From the NCBI RefSeq assembly GCF_900103845.1, contig NZ_FNIJ01000020.1:1-64000 (forward strand): a stretch of DNA of 64,000 nt. The letters run 5' to 3'. The stretch is from Pseudomonas jinjuensis (lineage in GTDB: Bacteria > Pseudomonadota > Gammaproteobacteria > Pseudomonadales > Pseudomonadaceae). The number at the start of each line of letters is the position of its first letter. Positions within the stretch are counted from its first letter, which is position 1. Position numbers and translations under genes: made by a program. Shown piece after piece: positions 58,742 to 64,000 of the stretch. The notes under the pieces were generated by a model that searched no databases, was not told the origin of the DNA, and saw only the letters and a program-made list of their open reading frames with translations.

Positions 58742-59986
58742 ATGAAGTCGACCACTCCGACCGTTCAGAAACTGCCGTGCCAGCCCGTGCTGTCGCTCTG
58801 CGAATACGACCGCCTGCTCGGCGCCATTCACGATGGCGCGCTGGACAACCAGGCGCTCACCGCGGCGCTGGAAGCGATGCGCCAGCAGTTCCGCGCCAAC
58901 TTCGTCACCCTGATCCTGCGCATTCCCGGCATGGAGGATGTCGGCCTGATGCTGGTGGCCGGCAATCTCGACGCCCACGGCCAGCTCACCTATTTCCACT
59001 ATCACCGCAGCGTCACGCCGTTCACCAACCAGCCGGTGGACACCGTGTTCACCGAGCGCGACATGATGAGCGAGCAGGAATGGCTGTCGTCCTCCTACTT
59101 CCTCGAACACTGCCAGTGCAACGACGTCGGCCACGTGATGGGCGCCGACATCTCCACCCCGGACTGCGGCGTGCTGCGCTTCCGCATCACCCGTTCGCAG
59201 GCGATGCCGGCCTTCTCCGAGGAGGACCGCACGCTCTGCACCATGCTGCTGCCGCACCTGCGCCGCAGCCTGCACATGCACAACCTGCTCGGCCGCAGCG
59301 AATCGCTGGGCAGCCTGTACGCCCAGGCGATCAACCGCCTGTCGGTGGCGACCATCGTCCTCGACGAGAAGGGCGCGGTGCTCCAGCTCAACGACGTGGC
59401 CCGCGACCTGCTGAAGAGCGCCGACGGCCTGAAGCTGGTCGGCGGGCGCCTGGAGGCCACCTACCCGAGCGACAACCGCGAGCTGCACAAGCTGTTCGAG
59501 GAGGCGCTCGGCGCGCACAAGCGCGGCGCGGCCTGCGACCGCGATGCGCTGTCCATCGCCCGCCCGTCCGGCGAGGTCAGCCTGGGCGTGGTGGTCGAGC
59601 CGATCCCGGCCAGCGAATGGGCCGACGGCAAGAGCAGGCCGACCCTGGTGGTCTACGTGCGCGACGCGGTGGGCAAGTCGCAGGTCAACAACGCGGTGGC
59701 CAAGCAGCTGTTCAACTTCACCCCGGCGGAAACCGCGCTGGCGCTGGAACTGGCCAACGGCCTGTCCCTGGAAGAGGCCGCCGAGAACCTCGGCATCATG
59801 CGCAACACGGCGCGTGCCCACCTGCGGGCGATCTTCTCCAAGACCGGGGTGCGCCGGCAGGCCGAACTGGTGCGGGTCATGCTCAACAGCGTGGTGACCC
59901 TCGGCGGCAACCCGATCACGCCGTTCGAGGACCGGGTCGTCTGCATTCCGCGGGTGGAGCTCAGGCCCTACCAGCGCGCCATCTGA
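58742..59986 (+). CDS. LuxR-type transcriptional regulator 3
   Basis: A 414-residue third paralogue: LLGAIHDGALDNQALTAALE, LLGRSESLGSLYAQAINRLS, then FTPAETALALELANGLSLEE, LGIMRNTARAHLRAIFSKTG, VRRQAELVRV. It is separated from regulator 2 by 135 bases without an obvious regulon element and is followed by a terminator. Differences within the recognition helix region are slight, so the three may bind similar sites. Confidence 0.82.
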   Translation: MKSTTPTVQKLPCQPVLSLCEYDRLLGAIHDGALDNQALTAALEAMRQQFRANFVTLILRIPGMEDVGLMLVAGNLDAHGQLTYFHYHRSVTPFTNQPVDTVFTERDMMSEQEWLSSSYFLEHCQCNDVGHVMGADISTPDCGVLRFRITRSQAMPAFSEEDRTLCTMLLPHLRRSLHMHNLLGRSESLGSLYAQAINRLSVATIVLDEKGAVLQLNDVARDLLKSADGLKLVGGRLEATYPSDNRELHKLFEEALGAHKRGAACDRDALSIARPSGEVSLGVVVEPIPASEWADGKSRPTLVVYVRDAVGKSQVNNAVAKQLFNFTPAETALALELANGLSLEEAAENLGIMRNTARAHLRAIFSKTGVRRQAELVRVMLNSVVTLGGNPITPFEDRVVCIPRVELRPYQRAI

Positions 59987-60000
59987 GCCGTCGCTAACCC

Positions 60001-60031
60001 CGCGGCCATGCCCCTTCCGGGCATGGCCGCG
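60001..60031 (+). terminator. Hairpin after the third LuxR gene
   Basis: A 13-bp perfect stem (CGCGGCCATGCCC at 60001-60013, complement at 60019-60031) with loop CTTCC is followed by TTGCTTT. It lies 14 bases after the stop. Confidence 0.75.
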
Positions 60032-60066
60032 TTGCTTTGCGCGACCGCAAAAGTGTTTCCGGAACG

Positions 60067-60085
60067 TTAGTCCGACCGGACGATG
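60067..60085 (+). promoter_or_regulatory. Putative regulon element upstream of the last operon
   Basis: TTAGTCCGACCGGACGATG has a perfect 5-bp dyad, GTCCG-AC-CGGAC, and lies 71 bases before the thiolase start. With the copies at 27312 and 36345 it is among the most symmetric. Confidence 0.75.
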
Positions 60086-60156
60086 AGGCGCCCGGAACCC
60101 GTCCCGATACTGGCTACAGGCCGCGAATCCGCGGAGCAGACTGGGAACGAGATCGC

Positions 60157-61365
<1,209 letters not shown>

Positions 61366-61379
61366 TCCGGGAGCCGAAC

Positions 61380-63572
61380 ATGACCGATTACTTCAAGTAC
61401 GCCGTGGACGGCGATGGCCTCTGCACCCTGACCATCGACCAGCCCGACTCTTCCACCAACGTGATGGACCAGAACTTCCTCGACAGCTTCCGCGCCGCCA
61501 TGGAGCGCGCCTGGGCCGACGAGCAGGTGCGCGGCATCATCATCACCTCGGCCAAGAGCAGCTTCATCGCCGGCGCCGACCTCAAGACCCTGGAAAAGAC
61601 CCTGACCACGGTCCAGGACCCGGAAAGCCTCTATGCCAGGTGCTGGGCCTTCTCCAGCTTCCTGCGCAAGCTGGAAACCGCCGGCAAGCCGGTGGTGGCG
61701 GCGCTCAATGGAGCGGCGCTGGGCGGCGGTTTCGAGATCGCCCTGGCCTGCCACCACCGGGTGGCGGCCGACGTGCGCGGCATGGCGGTCGGCCTGCCGG
61801 AAGTGGGCGTCGGCCTGCTGCCGGGCGCGGGCGGCACCCAGCGCTACCTGCGCATGCTCGGCGTGGCGAAGTCGCTGCCGCTGCTGCTGCAGGGCAGCCA
61901 GCTGAAGGCCGCCAGGGCGCTGGAGCTGGGCCTGCTGGATGCCGTGGTGGCGCCCGAACAGCTGCTGGAACACGCCCGCCGCTGGCTGCTGGATTCCCCG
62001 GACTCGGTGAAACCCTGGGACAGGAAGGGCTTCCGCGTCCCCGGCGGCAACCATGTGCAGCAGCCGGACCTGGCGCAGCTGTTCCTCGGCACCGCCGCCA
62101 ACCTGCAGGCCACCACCTTCCACAACATGCCGGCGCCGCTGGCGATCACCTCGTGCCTCTACGAAGGCATGCAGCTGCCGATGGACAAGGCGCTGCAGGT
62201 CGAGTGCAAGTACTTCGTCAAGCTCAACCTCGACCCGGTCGCCGGCAACATGGTGCGCACCCTGTTCATCAACAAGACCAAAGCCGACAAGCTGGTGCGC
62301 CGCCCGCAGGGCATCGCCACCCGTAGCCACAGCCGCATCGGCGTGATCGGCGCCGGCCTGATGGGCGCCGGGGTCGCCTTCGTCGCCGCCCAGTGCGGCA
62401 TCGAGGTGGTGCTGATCGACCGCGACCAGCAGGCCGCCGACAACGGCAAGGCCTATGCGCAGAAGCGCCTGCAGCGTGACCTGGAGAAGGGCCGGATCAG
62501 TGTGGAGAAGGTCGAGCAGATTCTCGCCCGCATCCACCCGACTACCGCCTACGAAAGCCTGAGCGACGTGTCGCTGGTGGTCGAGGCGGTATTCGAGGAT
62601 CGCCAGGTGAAGGCCGAAGTCTTCGCCAGGGCCGAGGCATTCATGCCGGCGGACGCAGTGCTCGCCAGCAACACCTCGGCGCTGCCGATCACCGGCCTCG
62701 CCGAAGGCACCGCGCGGCCGCAGAACATGGTCGGCCTGCACTTCTTCTCGCCGGTGGAGCGCATGCCGCTGGTGGAGGTGATCCGCGGCAAGGCCACCTC
62801 CGACCAGTGCCTGGCCCACGCCATGGACTTCGTCGCGCAGCTGCGCAAGACGCCGATCCTGGTCAACGACAGCCGCGGCTTCTTCACCAGCCGCTTCATC
62901 GGCGCCTTCATCAACGAAGGCGTGACCATGGTGCAGGACGGCATCAGCCCGGCGCTGATCGAGAACGTGGCGAAGATGACCGGCTATCCGGTCGGCCCGC
63001 TGAGCATCTCCGACGAAGTCGGCCTCGATCTCGCCTACAAGGGCGCCGTGCAGGCGCAGAAGGACCTCGGTCCCGAACACAAGCCGGGTTCCTCGGTGGC
63101 GGTGATCACCCGCCTGGTGGTGGACCACGAACGTCACGGCCGCAAGAACGGCAAGGGCTTCTATGTCTACGCCGAGGATGGCAGCAAGCGCCTGTGGAGC
63201 GGGCTGGCGGAAATCTGGCCGCAACTGGCCGAGGAATACCAGCCGACGGCGGAGGAAGTGCGCAAGCGCATGCTCTTCGCCCAGTTCGCAGACGCCGCGC
63301 GCTGCCTGGCCGAGGGCGTGCTGACCGATCCGGCGGACGGCGATATCGGCGGCTGCTTCGGCGTCGGCTTCCCGATGTACCTGGGCGGGCCGTTCGCCGC
63401 CATGGACACCCTCGGCATCGAAACCGTGGTGCGCGAGTGCGACCGCCTGGCCGCCAGCGTCGACGCCGAGCGTTTCGCCATTCCGCAACTGCTGCGGGAC
63501 ATGGCCGCCGAAGGCAAGACCTTCCATGGCGCCAATCCCGTCATTCCCGCCCGTGAAGAAGAGGTGGCCTGA
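61380..63572 (+). CDS. Bifunctional enoyl-CoA hydratase / 3-hydroxyacyl-CoA dehydrogenase (FadB/FadJ-like)
   Basis: A 730-residue fusion. The N-terminal crotonase domain has SAKSSFIAGADLKTLEK, NGAALGGGFEIALACHHRVA and GLPEVGVGLLPGAGGTQRYL with both catalytic acidic positions. From about residue 318 the dehydrogenase domain has IGVIGAGLMGAGVAFVAAQC, NTSALPITGLAEGTARPQN and the catalytic His in LHFFSPVERMPLVEVIRGKA, then two C-terminal HCDH helical segments. It hydrates and oxidises acyl-CoA intermediates for the thiolase upstream. The ATG at 61380 lies 15 bases after the thiolase stop. Confidence 0.88.
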   Translation: MTDYFKYAVDGDGLCTLTIDQPDSSTNVMDQNFLDSFRAAMERAWADEQVRGIIITSAKSSFIAGADLKTLEKTLTTVQDPESLYARCWAFSSFLRKLETAGKPVVAALNGAALGGGFEIALACHHRVAADVRGMAVGLPEVGVGLLPGAGGTQRYLRMLGVAKSLPLLLQGSQLKAARALELGLLDAVVAPEQLLEHARRWLLDSPDSVKPWDRKGFRVPGGNHVQQPDLAQLFLGTAANLQATTFHNMPAPLAITSCLYEGMQLPMDKALQVECKYFVKLNLDPVAGNMVRTLFINKTKADKLVRRPQGIATRSHSRIGVIGAGLMGAGVAFVAAQCGIEVVLIDRDQQAADNGKAYAQKRLQRDLEKGRISVEKVEQILARIHPTTAYESLSDVSLVVEAVFEDRQVKAEVFARAEAFMPADAVLASNTSALPITGLAEGTARPQNMVGLHFFSPVERMPLVEVIRGKATSDQCLAHAMDFVAQLRKTPILVNDSRGFFTSRFIGAFINEGVTMVQDGISPALIENVAKMTGYPVGPLSISDEVGLDLAYKGAVQAQKDLGPEHKPGSSVAVITRLVVDHERHGRKNGKGFYVYAEDGSKRLWSGLAEIWPQLAEEYQPTAEEVRKRMLFAQFADAARCLAEGVLTDPADGDIGGCFGVGFPMYLGGPFAAMDTLGIETVVRECDRLAASVDAERFAIPQLLRDMAAEGKTFHGANPVIPAREEEVA

Positions 63573-64000
63573 TGACCCGCGCACGCACGCTTTTCGGTGA
63601 CAACCTGCGGTTGCCGCTGATCTGCTCGCCGATGTTCCTCGCCAGCGGCATCGAACTGGTGGCCGCGCAGTGCAAGGCCGGTGTGGTCGGCACCTTCCCG
63701 GCGCTCAATGCGCGCCCGGCGGACCAGCTCGGCGCGTGGCTGACGCAGATTCGCGAGGAGCTGGCGCGCCACGATGCCGAGCATCCGGATCGTCCGGCCG
63801 CGCCGTTCGGCGTCAACCTGATCCTGCACCGCTCCAACGACCGCCAGGACGCCGACCTAGCCACAGTGGTCGAACACAGGGTGCCGCTGGTGATCACCTC
63901 GGTCGGCAAGCCGGACCAGGTGGTGCCCAGGGTGCATGCCTATGGTGGCCTGGTGTTCCACGACGTGATCAACAGCGAACAGGCGCGCAAGGCCATCGAC
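63572..64000 (+). CDS. Nitronate monooxygenase-fold flavoprotein, N-terminal part
   Basis: The first 143 residues of a 2-nitropropane dioxygenase/nitronate monooxygenase-type TIM-barrel protein: LRLPLICSPMFLASGIELVA, QCKAGVVGTFPALNARPADQ, PFGVNLILHRSNDR and VVEHRVPLVITSVGKPDQVV. The gene continues past the right edge. Its ATG overlaps the stop of the FadB-like gene (TGATG). It is related in fold to IpdC at 13426 but not a close match. A flavin-dependent double-bond reductase role is possible. Confidence 0.8.
   Translation, partial: MTRARTLFGDNLRLPLICSPMFLASGIELVAAQCKAGVVGTFPALNARPADQLGAWLTQIREELARHDAEHPDRPAAPFGVNLILHRSNDRQDADLATVVEHRVPLVITSVGKPDQVVPRVHAYGGLVFHDVINSEQARKAID

Overview
The window is GC-rich (clearly above 60 %), densely coding DNA. 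Its intergenic palindromes carry the motif TAGGAGCGGGCCATGCCCGC, which is typical of Pseudomonas, so I infer a Pseudomonas, probably a relative of the P. citronellolis / P. nitroreducens / P. resinovorans group. This rests on style and protein resemblance, not on a database search. Nearly everything from about 1.2 kb to the right edge looks like one large aerobic steroid-catabolism locus. It begins just inside an IS1182-type transposase fragment that has cut off the 5' end of an unrelated CAP-domain gene.

Left lobe (1.2-29.6 kb). A 3-ketosteroid delta1-dehydrogenase (kstD), a DUF1302 outer-membrane protein and an Old-Yellow-Enzyme-type reductase are followed by a minus-strand block: an HsaD/TesD-like C-C hydrolase and a FadE30-like acyl-CoA dehydrogenase pair. 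Divergent from these runs a long plus-strand operon that matches the ring-C/D (HIP) pathway almost step for step: hsaC, ipdA, ipdB, a crotonase, ipdC, echA20, two acyl-CoA dehydrogenases, fadA6, two short-chain dehydrogenases (the second is ipdF), a MaoC hydratase and a thiolase. Next comes an envelope and regulation module: a YCF48 beta-propeller, an MMPL/RND transporter, a LuxR-type regulator and a DUF1329 protein, then an EthD-like protein.

Middle (29.6-31.9 kb). A small minus-strand pair (HTH regulator plus beta-propeller protein), unrelated in appearance, is flanked by REP-type repeats.

Right lobe (31.9-64 kb). A minus-strand operon holds an MFS transporter, a second HsaD-like hydrolase and a BaiCD/BaiH-like flavin/Fe-S oxidoreductase. 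Opposite it are two SDRs, a SnoaL-fold protein with the BaiE catalytic pattern, an OYE, a FATP-type CoA ligase, an MBL hydrolase and a second DUF1302 protein. Then come a side-chain module (acyl-CoA dehydrogenase pair, Ltp2/Sal1-like aldolase, DUF35-MaoC fusion), an alkylsulfatase plus GMC-oxidoreductase operon, a second YCF48-RND-LuxR module with an extra LuxR gene, and a thiolase / FadB-like / nitronate-monooxygenase-like operon that runs off the edge.

The most interesting unlabelled signal is a 19-bp, partly dyad-symmetric element, consensus YTAGTCYSAACGGACGATG. It recurs in front of at least ten transcription units in both lobes and is always oriented toward the gene it precedes. It ties the locus together as one putative regulon, plausibly read by the three LuxR-type regulators encoded here. 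Ring-A/B enzymes (KshAB, HsaAB, the HsaEFG equivalents) and an obvious FadD3 are not in the window and presumably lie elsewhere.
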